Of a DNA stretch of 7,351 bases, positions 1 through 6,050 are shown in pieces. Source of the stretch: Hyphomicrobiales bacterium (GTDB lineage: Bacteria > Pseudomonadota > Alphaproteobacteria > Rhizobiales > Aestuariivirgaceae); contig JACMJT010000175.1 of NCBI GenBank assembly GCA_014380505.1, positions 1-7,351 of the forward strand. The letters are read 5' to 3'. A program made the position numbers and the translations under genes. Position 1 is the stretch's first letter. Every line of letters begins with the position of its first letter. Under the pieces are notes generated by a model. That model saw only the letters and a list, made by a program, of their open reading frames with translations, ran no database searches and was not told the origin of the DNA.

Positions 1-591
1 CACATTCCACGGCGAAAGCTTGGTGTCGGTGAACTTCATCATCATGTCCTTGGCGCGGGAATATTCCACCCAGTGCTCGCGCGACTTCAAATCCATGGGG
101 CTAATTTTCCAGTATTTGATCAGGATGGTGCCCGACATGATGAGCATTTCTTCAAACAGCGGACAGGAGCGCAGGAATTCCTGATACTCTTCCTCGCTGC
201 AAAATCCCATGACGCGCTCGACGCCGGCGCGGTTGTACCATGAGCGGTCGAACAGCACGATCTCGCCCTGGGCCGGCAGATGCGGCACATAGCGCTGGAA
301 ATACCATTGGCCGCGCTCGCGTTCGGTCGGCGTGCCGAGTGCTACGACGCGGCAGATGCGCGGATTGAGACTTTCGGTGATGCGCTTGATGACACCACCC
401 TTGCCGGCGGCATCGCGGCCTTCGAAGATGACGACGGCTTTCAGCTTCTCCTTGTGCACCCAGTTCTGCAGCTTCACCATTTCAAACTGCAGGCGGGTTA
501 GCTCGTCGATATATTTGTAGCCCTTGCCGTTCTTGCCGTTTCCGGATTTGCCGTTCTTGGATTTTTTGCCGTTCTTGGATTTCTTGCTCAC
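1..591 (-). CDS. ppk2: Polyphosphate kinase 2 (PPK2 family), N-terminal 197 codons, with apparent internal deletion
   Basis: PPK2 enzymes transfer phosphate between polyphosphate and nucleoside diphosphates in the cytoplasm. The gene runs off the left edge, so the C-terminus is not visible. The start is a GTG at 591, preceded by a GGGGAGG Shine-Dalgarno sequence with a 7-nt spacer. Residues 2-24 are a Lys/Gly/Asn/Ser-rich tail with KNGK-type repeats. The kinase core follows: Walker A EGRDAAGKGG (57-66), a TPTERERGQWYFQRY segment (88-101), and the Walker B/lid motif LFDRSWYNRAGVE (113-125). At 159-167 the protein reads KYW directly followed by KISPMDL. In PPK2 proteins I know, about 23 residues of Arg-rich lid (ending DPLKxW) lie between these two motifs. 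The family call is very secure. Whether the protein is active is doubtful because of that gap. Neighbour: the upstream BCCT gene is on the same strand, separated by 143 nt containing a hairpin. Confidence 0.93.
   Translation of the reverse strand, partial: MSKKSKNGKKSKNGKSGNGKNGKGYKYIDELTRLQFEMVKLQNWVHKEKLKAVVIFEGRDAAGKGGVIKRITESLNPRICRVVALGTPTERERGQWYFQRYVPHLPAQGEIVLFDRSWYNRAGVERVMGFCSEEEYQEFLRSCPLFEEMLIMSGTILIKYWKISPMDLKSREHWVEYSRAKDMMMKFTDTKLSPWNV
550..585. repeat. Two tandem 18-nt units in the PPK2 N-terminal coding region
   Basis: The units at 550-567 and 568-585 differ at one base (plus-strand unit GCCGTTCTTGGATTTTTT). On the coding strand each encodes a KKSKNG-type hexapeptide. Related GCCGTTCTT fragments continue on the left side (about 525-540). 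The repeats produce the basic low-complexity N-terminal tail of PPK2 and could change in number by replication slippage without shifting frame. Confidence 0.8.
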
Positions 592-693
592 GTTCTGTCC
601 TCCCCGTTGATTGCGCTATGGCGGGGGCCTGGCTTCTTCTAATTGGCCGGGCTTCCCCTCTTTTCTTTTAAATCAATTCAGGCTGAAAGTCGC

Positions 694-724
694 TGGCCGC
701 ACCCAGGGCATCTGGATGCGGCCA
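694..724 (-). terminator. Strong hairpin after the BCCT gene, probable terminator
   Basis: Arms 694-701 and 717-724 (TGGCCGCA / TGCGGCCA) are perfectly complementary. Inner arms 703-706 and 712-715 (CCAG / CTGG) extend the stem around a 5-nt loop (707-711). Position 702 against 716 is a mismatch on the plus strand but a U-G wobble in minus-strand RNA, giving a continuous 13-bp stem. That points to function in leftward transcripts. Only a short T-run (TTT) follows, so it is not a textbook intrinsic terminator. It begins 10 nt beyond the TAG at 735-737, which suggests that TAG is the original end of the BCCT gene. Confidence 0.55.
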
Positions 725-734
725 TGTATGACGT

Positions 735-836
735 CTAGGCAGTGGCCTTCGCCGATTTCAACGGCGGCGCCGCCACGGGGCTTGCGGCCAGTTCGCGCCG
801 CCCCTCAAGCTCGTTCATAAGCGCTGTCCAGAGCGA
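735..836 (-). pseudogene. Displaced C-terminal tail of the BCCT transporter (-1 frame)
   Basis: From about 836 leftward, the -1 frame relative to the main BCCT frame encodes SLWTALMNELEGRRELAA and continues to a TAG at 735-737. A helix-ending SLWxAL stretch followed by a charged cytoplasmic tail is what BCCT proteins normally have after TPFLLVMVGL. The main frame instead reads seven unrelated residues and stops at 817-815. A single missing base around 834-840, where the coding strand reads CTGTCTCGCTCTGG, would account for this. With the tail restored the protein would be about 497 aa. This could be a real mutation or a sequencing or assembly error. Confidence 0.7.
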
Positions 837-2230
837 GACAGTCCCACCATCACGAGAAGAAACGGCGTCGCGGCTATGATCGAGGCGGTCTGCAAGCCCT
901 TCAACCCGCCCATCACCAGAAGCACGCTGGCCGATGCTCCCGCAAGGACACCCCAAAGAACCACGACTCCCGTTGCTGGAACGAGCGTACCGCGAGACGA
1001 CAGCATGCCCATCACCACGGACGCCGCGTCCGCCCCCGACACGAAGAAGATCGCGACGAGGAAGATGGCGACAAACGAGGTGAGTGCCGCCGCCGGGTAT
1101 TGCGCGAGAAGCGCGAACAGGGAGACAGCCGCGCCCTTTTCGTTGACGATTTCGACTAGGCCCCCCACGCCCATCAGTTCCGAATGGAGCGCGGTTCCGC
1201 CCATGATGGTGAACCAGATGAAGGTGACACCGCTTGGAATGAGCAGAACACCGGTGATGAACTCGCGGACGGTGCGGCCCTTCGAGATGCGCGCGATGAA
1301 CACGCCCACGAAAGGCGCCCATGAAATCCACCACGCCCAGTAGAAGATCGTCCAACCCGCCAGCCAATCTCCATCGCTGAAGGCCGCGGTGCGGAACGAC
1401 AGGCTGACGAGATCGCTGAGGTAGTAGCCGAGCGATTCCGCGAAGGTATTGAGGATGAACACGGTGGGCCCCACCACCGCCAGGAAGAGCAGAAGCAAAG
1501 TGGCAATCACCATGTTCATGTTGCTCAGGAACTGAATGCCCTTGCCAACGCCCGATACCGCCGAAAGGATGAAGACAACCGTCAGAACCGCAATGACGAT
1601 CAGCGCGATCTGGTTCGTTTCACCGGTTCCCCAGAGATAGTTAAGTCCGCTGTTGATCTGCTGTGCTCCCAGCCCCAGCGATGTCGCCGTTCCAAACAGC
1701 GTCGCGATGACAGCCAGAATGTCGATGGTCTTGCCGATGGGGCCGTGAACCTTGTCGCCGAGAAGCGGCGTAAAGGCGCTGGAGATCAGGATCGGCAGCC
1801 CTTTGCGGTAGGTGAAATAGGCAATCGCCAGGCCGACGACGGCATAAATCGCCCAAGGGTGCAGTGCCCAGTGGAAATAGGAATACTGCATGGCGATGAG
1901 TGCCGCCTCTTTTGTTTGCGGCGCCGCCAGTCCATGCGGAGGGGCTCCGAAATGATAGACGGGCTCGGCCACACCCCAGAACATGAGGCCTATGCCCATG
2001 CCGACGCTGAACATCATGCAGACCCACGAAACCGTCTTGAACTCGGGCCGTTCGTCATCCAGTCCGAGCCTGATCTTGCCGAAGCGGCTTAAGGCGAGGA
2101 ACAGTGAAAAGGCGAGAAACAGGGCGGTCGAGACAACGAAGCTCCACCCTAAGCCTTTGATGATTCCGCCCAGCGTGGCATTAGCCAAACGCTCCCTATT
2201 TTTCGCCATGCGGCGTTGAGCTGCGTTCAT
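815..2230 (-). CDS. BCCT family (BetP-like) betaine/choline/carnitine transporter, frameshifted C-terminus
   Basis: This inner-membrane carrier is predicted to import a trimethylammonium compatible solute such as glycine betaine. The open frame is 471 aa. Family motifs, in order: LALSRFGKIRLG (45-56), the glycine-rich substrate/ion segment GMGIGLMFWG (77-86), the aromatic-box helix HWALHPWAIY (120-129: W121, W126, Y129), SGVGKGIQFLSN (226-237), and YWAWWISWAPF (298-307). The segment FFVSGADAAS (395-404) lies where BetP has FFITSADSAS, which contributes to a sodium site. The N-terminus begins just before the equivalent of BetP helix 2; helix 1 is absent and an in-frame TAA lies two codons before the ATG. 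The frame ends in an aberrant SRSGQRL after the family-like TPFLLVMVGL (455-464); the expected tail is in the -1 frame. No strong Shine-Dalgarno is visible, and Met8 (2209) is an alternative start. Family is certain; substrate is not, and transport activity is uncertain. Confidence 0.9.
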   Translation of the reverse strand: MNAAQRRMAKNRERLANATLGGIIKGLGWSFVVSTALFLAFSLFLALSRFGKIRLGLDDERPEFKTVSWVCMMFSVGMGIGLMFWGVAEPVYHFGAPPHGLAAPQTKEAALIAMQYSYFHWALHPWAIYAVVGLAIAYFTYRKGLPILISSAFTPLLGDKVHGPIGKTIDILAVIATLFGTATSLGLGAQQINSGLNYLWGTGETNQIALIVIAVLTVVFILSAVSGVGKGIQFLSNMNMVIATLLLLFLAVVGPTVFILNTFAESLGYYLSDLVSLSFRTAAFSDGDWLAGWTIFYWAWWISWAPFVGVFIARISKGRTVREFITGVLLIPSGVTFIWFTIMGGTALHSELMGVGGLVEIVNEKGAAVSLFALLAQYPAAALTSFVAIFLVAIFFVSGADAASVVMGMLSSRGTLVPATGVVVLWGVLAGASASVLLVMGGLKGLQTASIIAATPFLLVMVGLSRSGQRL

Positions 2231-2285
2231 GACCCGTTAACATATCTCACCAGCCAGCTTGTATCGTTTGCGACCTATGGATGGG

Positions 2286-2336
2286 CTAAAAACGACAATC
2301 CAACTAAAAGCGACTGTTTTAAGCGCTAAAAGCGAC
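2286..2336. promoter_or_regulatory. Three direct repeats CTAAAARCGAC upstream of the BCCT gene
   Basis: Copies lie at 2286-2296 (CTAAAAACGAC), 2304-2314 (CTAAAAGCGAC) and 2326-2336 (CTAAAAGCGAC), with starts 18 and 22 bp apart, so close to two helical turns. Between the last two, TTTTAAGCGCTAAAA (2317-2331) is nearly palindromic around AGCGCT. They sit 56-106 bp upstream of the BCCT ATG in the 141-nt gap between that gene and the ATPase pair. Iterated sites in a promoter region suggest an operator for a DNA-binding regulator. I do not recognise the motif as belonging to a named regulator. Confidence 0.4.
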
Positions 2337-2371
2337 GTACTTTGCAGGAGCTGAACTCCGCCTTGCTCGGC

Positions 2372-3058
2372 TTAATTCCTGAGCGCCCTCAAGGTGGTGG
2401 CCGGACCGATGTCCCGCAGCCCGGTCATCATCTCGTAAAGAAAAGTCTTGAGTTTGGTCTTCTGTCCGGCAGGCAAATCCTGGTCATCGTCGAGGAGGAA
2501 ACCGCGAAATGAAAATCGCCGGGTGCCCGCAAACGCGGCGATGTGGGCATCGAGTTCCGGCATGTCGATGACGATCCGATGGCTAATGTCCACCAGCGTG
2601 CTGCCGACAAAGCCGTTGCGCACCAGCACCATGGCGTCGGGCTGGGCTCCGGCTTCCAAAGTTTTGGCCGTCTTTAGCGAATCCGGCGTCTGGTCGACAA
2701 CGAAGAGCACCACGATCTTGAATCCCTGATGGCGCGCTTCACCGATAAATCCCAGCTCGCCGGAAGCCTTGAAGAAGTTTTCCGTTTGGCCGGAGGGGAG
2801 GTCGATCACGTAATCGCGGCCGGGGGAGCCGAGGATGGTGTCGAAAAGTTTCATCTGGCCCGGGATGGTTTCGAAATCGACCAGCGCGGTCCGTCCGGGA
2901 AAATAATTGCGCAAGGGGCCATCGGGGAACCCTGCATCGATCACGAAGGGATCGCGCCCGTCGAGCATCAAATAATCGACCAGCACGCGCGCCAGCAAGG
3001 TCTTGCCGTTGCGGTGCCGGTCGGAACAAACAATATGGACAACGGGTGGGGTGGCCAA
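2372..3058 (-). CDS. ParA/MinD-like P-loop protein with degenerate Walker A (second of pair)
   Basis: This 228-aa soluble protein is homologous to the protein encoded just upstream. It has the same order of elements: a hydrophobic first strand, a P-loop D13-R-H-R-N-G-K19-T20, VIDAGFPDGPLRNYF (39-53), GQMKLFDTI (68-76) and the Walker B-like YVIDLPSG (83-90). Where its partner has DKGGVGKTT, this one has DRHRNGKTL: the GKT that holds phosphate is kept, but the signature lysine and the glycine-rich stretch are replaced. The start is a TTG at 3058, the only start codon between the in-frame TAA of the upstream gene (3082-3080) and the P-loop; the ribosome site is weak. The 21-nt gap implies co-transcription. 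Nucleotide binding is plausible, but self-sufficient ParA-type hydrolysis is doubtful. Partner and cargo are unknown; no parB-like gene is adjacent. The P-loop family call is firm; the biological role is unknown. Confidence 0.75.
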   Translation of the reverse strand: MATPPVVHIVCSDRHRNGKTLLARVLVDYLMLDGRDPFVIDAGFPDGPLRNYFPGRTALVDFETIPGQMKLFDTILGSPGRDYVIDLPSGQTENFFKASGELGFIGEARHQGFKIVVLFVVDQTPDSLKTAKTLEAGAQPDAMVLVRNGFVGSTLVDISHRIVIDMPELDAHIAAFAGTRRFSFRGFLLDDDQDLPAGQKTKLKTFLYEMMTGLRDIGPATTLRALRN

Positions 3059-3079
3059 GGCCGTGCGCGCCCCGCCCGC

Positions 3080-3844
3080 TTAAGCCTGTTGTGCTACGGC
3101 CTGGATGTGGCCCCCGCGGCTGCCGGTGAGCTGATCCTGGATCAGTTTCACGCGGGCAAACTCCTCGTCGATCTCCGAGCTCCACTTGCGGACGTATCCC
3201 CGCAGCACGAAGGAGAACTTGCCGGGCTGGCCATCGACGCCCCGATTTTCCACGAAGTCCTTGAAGGTCACTCCGGCGAGATCGACCTGCTCATAGGCCA
3301 TCTCGTTGAGCTTCGGGATATCGATCTCGAGAGCCTTGGGGATCTGGGCGAAATATTTGCGGTGGGTTGCCTGGTCCCACTCGAAGAAATTGGTTTCGTT
3401 GATGAAGTTGCGGGCGACGACATACTGGACGCCCTTCACATATTTGGCGATCTCCGCCATTTCATCAAGGGAGGCAATCGATGGGCCGATCACATGGAAC
3501 AGGCCCAGATTGAACAGGCCGCCCCGGGCCGCCTCGAGGATGCCGATGTGCTCGAACATGTCGAGCGCGTAGGACATATTGCCAGCCTTCAGGTCGACAA
3601 GCGTCACGGGCACATTGGCGGTTTCGAGCGTGTCGAGAAGTTTCATCTGGTGGGCGACGTTGCCGAGATCGATGATCTCGGTGATGCCGGAGTGGAAGCG
3701 CTTGAGAGTGCCCCGTGGATTTTCCGTGTCGAAAGCGCGGGTGAGCACATTCTTGCGGGCGAAGAAATCGAGCAAAGCACGCGAAATGGTGGTTTTGCCG
3801 ACGCCGCCCTTGTCTGCGCCGACGAGAATGAGAGTTGGTTTCAT
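3080..3844 (-). CDS. ParA/MinD-family P-loop ATPase (first of pair)
   Basis: This 254-aa protein carries a deviant Walker A, DKGGVGKTT (11-19), with signature lysine K12 and phosphate-binding K17. Family members dimerise on ATP and position DNA or protein cargo, or act as metal or maturation ATPases. Next come FDTENPRGTLKRF (38-50, the A' region), HQMKLLDTL (65-73) and the Walker B-like TLVDLKAGN (81-89). The C-terminal half (VVARNFINE, 142-150, and beyond) is not one I can tie to a named subfamily. The ATG at 3844 was chosen over an in-frame ATG at 3901 because AGGGG lies 6 nt before it and the first strand starts at residue 3, as in the family. It is the first gene of a leftward pair and is divergent from the NnrU genes. 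No ParB, parS-like site or replication gene is visible, so a chromosomal or plasmid partition role is not supported here. Confidence 0.85.
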   Translation of the reverse strand: MKPTLILVGADKGGVGKTTISRALLDFFARKNVLTRAFDTENPRGTLKRFHSGITEIIDLGNVAHQMKLLDTLETANVPVTLVDLKAGNMSYALDMFEHIGILEAARGGLFNLGLFHVIGPSIASLDEMAEIAKYVKGVQYVVARNFINETNFFEWDQATHRKYFAQIPKALEIDIPKLNEMAYEQVDLAGVTFKDFVENRGVDGQPGKFSFVLRGYVRKWSSEIDEEFARVKLIQDQLTGSRGGHIQAVAQQA

Positions 3845-3887
3845 GGAGTTCCCCTGTTTGGCCTCGGTTTTTCCTTTGGGGTGTATC

Positions 3888-3959
3888 ATGGCTGGGCCCA
3901 TGGGTATACCGCCGCTGCCTAACTATGGCCCCAAGAATGGCAATCCCATGACCGACTGA
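3888..3959 (+). CDS. Possible 23-aa proline-rich small ORF in the divergent intergenic region
   Basis: ATG at 3888 is preceded by GGGG with a suitable spacer, and the frame ends at TGA 3957-3959. The peptide starts MAGPMGIPPLPNYGPKNGNP and is rich in Pro, Gly and Asn. It lies wholly between the ATPase start (3844) and the NnrU start (4009) on the same strand as NnrU, so it could be a leader ORF or a small protein. The evidence is only the start context, the absence of overlap and the composition. It may be chance, and the same frame is open on the antisense side of the ATPase gene. Confidence 0.2.
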   Translation: MAGPMGIPPLPNYGPKNGNPMTD

Positions 3960-4008
3960 GGAGTTGGTTCATCTTCTCTATTCCGGCATAAGGGTCCCGG
4001 GGGTACCC

Positions 4009-4584
4009 ATGGCCTATCTCATTTTCGGCATCCTTGTGTTTGGCGGCCTTCATCTTTTTTCGATCCTGCTGCCCGTGCAGCGGGACAGGCTCGAGTTATC
4101 GCTGGGCGAAAAGCTGTGGAAAGCGCTTTATGCCTTGCTGTCACTCGCGGGCCTCGGGCTTATGATCTGGGGTTTCATGCTGTCGCGCGCGGAGCCTCTT
4201 GGCGCCGATGAACTCTATGCGCCCCCCGATTGGGCGCGCCATGCCGCCATGCTGCTGGTACTTCTCGGTTTTATTTCTGTCGGAGCGTCCCATGGCAAGG
4301 GCTACCTCAGGCTATGGTTGCAAAATCCCATGTCGATCGGGATCGGGCTATGGGCCACGGCACATTTGCTGGCGAACGGCACGCGCGCCGATGTTTATTT
4401 CTTTGGCACATTCCTGGTGGTGGCGCTGCTCGACATTGTTTTCTCCATGTCGCGCGGCAAGGCGCCGGTCCACGAGCCGCAGCTCCGCTCGGATATCATC
4501 GCCACGATCGTGGGCATGGTCCTCTATGTGATCTTCCTCCTGGGTTTTCATCCTTACGTTCTCAATGTGCCGGTGGCGGGATGA
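4009..4584 (+). CDS. NnrU family integral membrane protein (first copy)
   Basis: This 191-aa protein has about five or six hydrophobic segments (roughly 1-22, 36-58, 78-95, 107-122, 128-147, 162-181). NnrU was named from denitrification loci, and the plant carotenoid isomerase Z-ISO shares the domain and binds heme. The function in this organism is unknown. The family hallmark is the helix ending in AHLLANG (118-124). Histidines H15, H78, H119 and H181 have counterparts in the second copy and are candidate heme ligands (inferred). The ATG at 4009 was chosen because GGGGG lies 5 nt before it and the first helix starts directly; a TTG at 3964 would add 15 non-helical residues and has no proper ribosome-site spacing. 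Its TGA overlaps the next start (ATGA), indicating translational coupling. No nitrite or nitric oxide reductase genes are in view. Confidence 0.85.
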   Translation: MAYLIFGILVFGGLHLFSILLPVQRDRLELSLGEKLWKALYALLSLAGLGLMIWGFMLSRAEPLGADELYAPPDWARHAAMLLVLLGFISVGASHGKGYLRLWLQNPMSIGIGLWATAHLLANGTRADVYFFGTFLVVALLDIVFSMSRGKAPVHEPQLRSDIIATIVGMVLYVIFLLGFHPYVLNVPVAG

Positions 4585-5144
4585 TCCTGCTGGCTCTTGG
4601 CGTTTTGCTCCTTTCCGCGCTGCATCTCGTTCCGGCGCTGCCCCGGCTGAAAGCCGCCGTTATCGCCCGGGCCGGGCAGGGGGCCTATGGTCCAGCCTTT
4701 GGCGCTGTCGCCATCCTTGCAATGGCGCTCATCGTAATCGGATGGCGGCTTTCCGATGCCGCGCCCGTCTATGAGCCGCCGTTCTGGGGCCACCATGCCA
4801 ATTTCGGCCTCACCTTCCTGGCCTTCCTGTGCCTTGGCGTATTTCTGTTTCGCGGCAAGCTTCGCCAGGCTTTGCGCTTTCCCATGGGAATTGCCGTGGT
4901 TTTGTGGAGTAGCGGGCACCTTCTCGCCAATGGCGATCTTCGCAGCGTCGTGCTGTTCGGCGGACTGCTGCTCTCCGCCATCCTGCTGATCGGCGTCGGC
5001 ATGGCGCAGGGTGCCAGGCCTTCGCCTGAAACGCGGGGCGGCCACGATCTCCTGTCGCTTGTCATGGGTGCTGCTCTTTATGGCGTCATGACACAATTGC
5101 ATCCGGTTATCGCCGGCGTTCCCATTCTGTCTCTGACACGGTAG
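4581..5144 (+). CDS. NnrU family integral membrane protein (second copy)
   Basis: This 187-aa protein starts at the ATG that overlaps the stop of the first copy (ATGA, 4581-4584). The same frame is open far upstream inside the first gene, but only the part from 4581 has family character. It shows the NnrU layout: an N-terminal helix with H15, a WGHHANFG loop (69-76), RFPMGIAVVLWSSGHLLANG (99-118), then a helix and an amphipathic end QLHPVIAGVP (172-181). Its GHLLANGDLRSVVLFGG is closer to the usual family motif than that of copy one. The two copies are clearly related but divergent, so they may form a heteromer (inference). The stop is 8 nt before panB, so all three genes are probably one transcript. 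Confidence 0.85.
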   Translation: MILLALGVLLLSALHLVPALPRLKAAVIARAGQGAYGPAFGAVAILAMALIVIGWRLSDAAPVYEPPFWGHHANFGLTFLAFLCLGVFLFRGKLRQALRFPMGIAVVLWSSGHLLANGDLRSVVLFGGLLLSAILLIGVGMAQGARPSPETRGGHDLLSLVMGAALYGVMTQLHPVIAGVPILSLTR

Positions 5145-5152
5145 GATAGAGC

Positions 5153-5971
5153 ATGTCCGTTCACACCCCGATCAAGCGCATCACCGCCCCGGAAATCGGC
5201 GCCCGCAAGGGTGGCGTTCCCATCGTGGCACTCACCTCCTATCACGCCCATACGGCGGCCATTGCCGACAAGCACGTGGACTTCCTGCTGGTCGGGGACT
5301 CGCTGGGCATGGTGATGCATGGTTTTGAATCCACCTTACCGGTACCGCTCGATCTCATGATCCTGCACGGCAGTGCCGTCATGCGAGGCGCCAAGCGCGC
5401 CCTTGTGGTGGTCGACATGCCCTTCGGTTCTTATGAGGAGAGTCCGGCCCAGGCCTTTCGCAATGGGGCCAAGGTGATCAAGAAAACCCAATGCGGCGCC
5501 ATCAAGATCGAGGGCGGCCGGCGCATGGCGGAGACCATCCGCTTCCTCAGCGAGCGCGGCATCCCGGTGATGGCGCATATTGGCCTCACACCCCAGTCGA
5601 TCAATATTTTCGGCGGCTTCAAGACGCAAGGCCGCACGCTCGATCAATGGGCGCTGATCGAGGAAGATGCCCGCGTGGTGGCCGAGGCTGGCGCCTTCGC
5701 CGTGGTGCTGGAGGCCGTCGCCGAACCGCTCGCCGCCAAGATCACCAGGTCGGTTCCCATTCCAACCATCGGCATCGGCGCGTCAGCGGCATGCGACGGC
5801 CAGATCCTCGTCATGGAAGACATGCTGGGCCTGTCGCCGAGAATACCGAAATTCGTCAAGGAATTCGGCAATGTCGGCCAGGCCATCGAAAACGCGATCC
5901 GCGCCTATGCCGAGGACGTCCGTACACGGAACTTTCCCGCGGCGGAGAACACTTATGAGATGAAGGGTTAA
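5153..5971 (+). CDS. panB: 3-methyl-2-oxobutanoate hydroxymethyltransferase (ketopantoate hydroxymethyltransferase)
   Basis: PanB catalyses the first committed step of pantothenate and coenzyme A synthesis: methylene transfer from 5,10-methylenetetrahydrofolate to alpha-ketoisovalerate in the cytoplasm. The protein is 272 aa, normal for the family. Metal and substrate residues are intact: LTSYH (27-31), VGDSLGMV (47-54, D49), [10 protein letters not shown] (85-94, D88), IKIEGG (117-122, K118 and E120), [10 protein letters not shown] (140-149) and VLEAV (185-189, E187). TIGIGAS and [14 protein letters not shown] complete the TIM-barrel end. The ATG at 5153 has AGGA 6 nt upstream. It follows the NnrU pair by 8 nt, an unusual partner; panC, its common neighbour, is not in the window. 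Confidence 0.98.
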   Translation: MSVHTPIKRITAPEIGARKGGVPIVALTSYHAHTAAIADKHVDFLLVGDSLGMVMHGFESTLPVPLDLMILHGSAVMRGAKRALVVVDMPFGSYEESPAQAFRNGAKVIKKTQCGAIKIEGGRRMAETIRFLSERGIPVMAHIGLTPQSINIFGGFKTQGRTLDQWALIEEDARVVAEAGAFAVVLEAVAEPLAAKITRSVPIPTIGIGASAACDGQILVMEDMLGLSPRIPKFVKEFGNVGQAIENAIRAYAEDVRTRNFPAAENTYEMKG

Positions 5972-6050
5972 AGGCTCAACCCAAATGGAGGGTAGGGCGT
6001 GTGCGGTCAGAGGCCGCCGGCCCATCCTGCTTGCCCCCTCAATTCCGATA

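Noticed and set aside
838..1367. Minus-strand frame overlapping the BCCT gene, upstream part
   Set aside because: Only the last stretch (735 to about 836) resembles BCCT sequence; the rest is the alternate-frame shadow of the transporter.
2347..2359. GGAG-CTGAA-CTCC hairpin after the ATPase pair as a terminator
   Set aside because: The stem is only 4 bp with no T-run on the relevant strand; too weak to call.
2372..3844. ParAB partition locus or plasmid/mobile element backbone
   Set aside because: There is no ParB, replication, integrase or transposase gene and no parS-like site; neighbours are housekeeping or membrane genes.
2729..3922. Plus-strand open frame of about 397 codons across both ATPase genes
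   Set aside because: It lies antisense to two genes with clear P-loop motifs and good starts; its translation has no recognisable family features and is explained by GC-biased codon positions.
4230..4580. Upstream extension of the second NnrU frame into the first NnrU gene
   Set aside because: The extension lacks family character and overlaps the well-supported first copy; the ATGA start at 4581 gives a normal NnrU protein.
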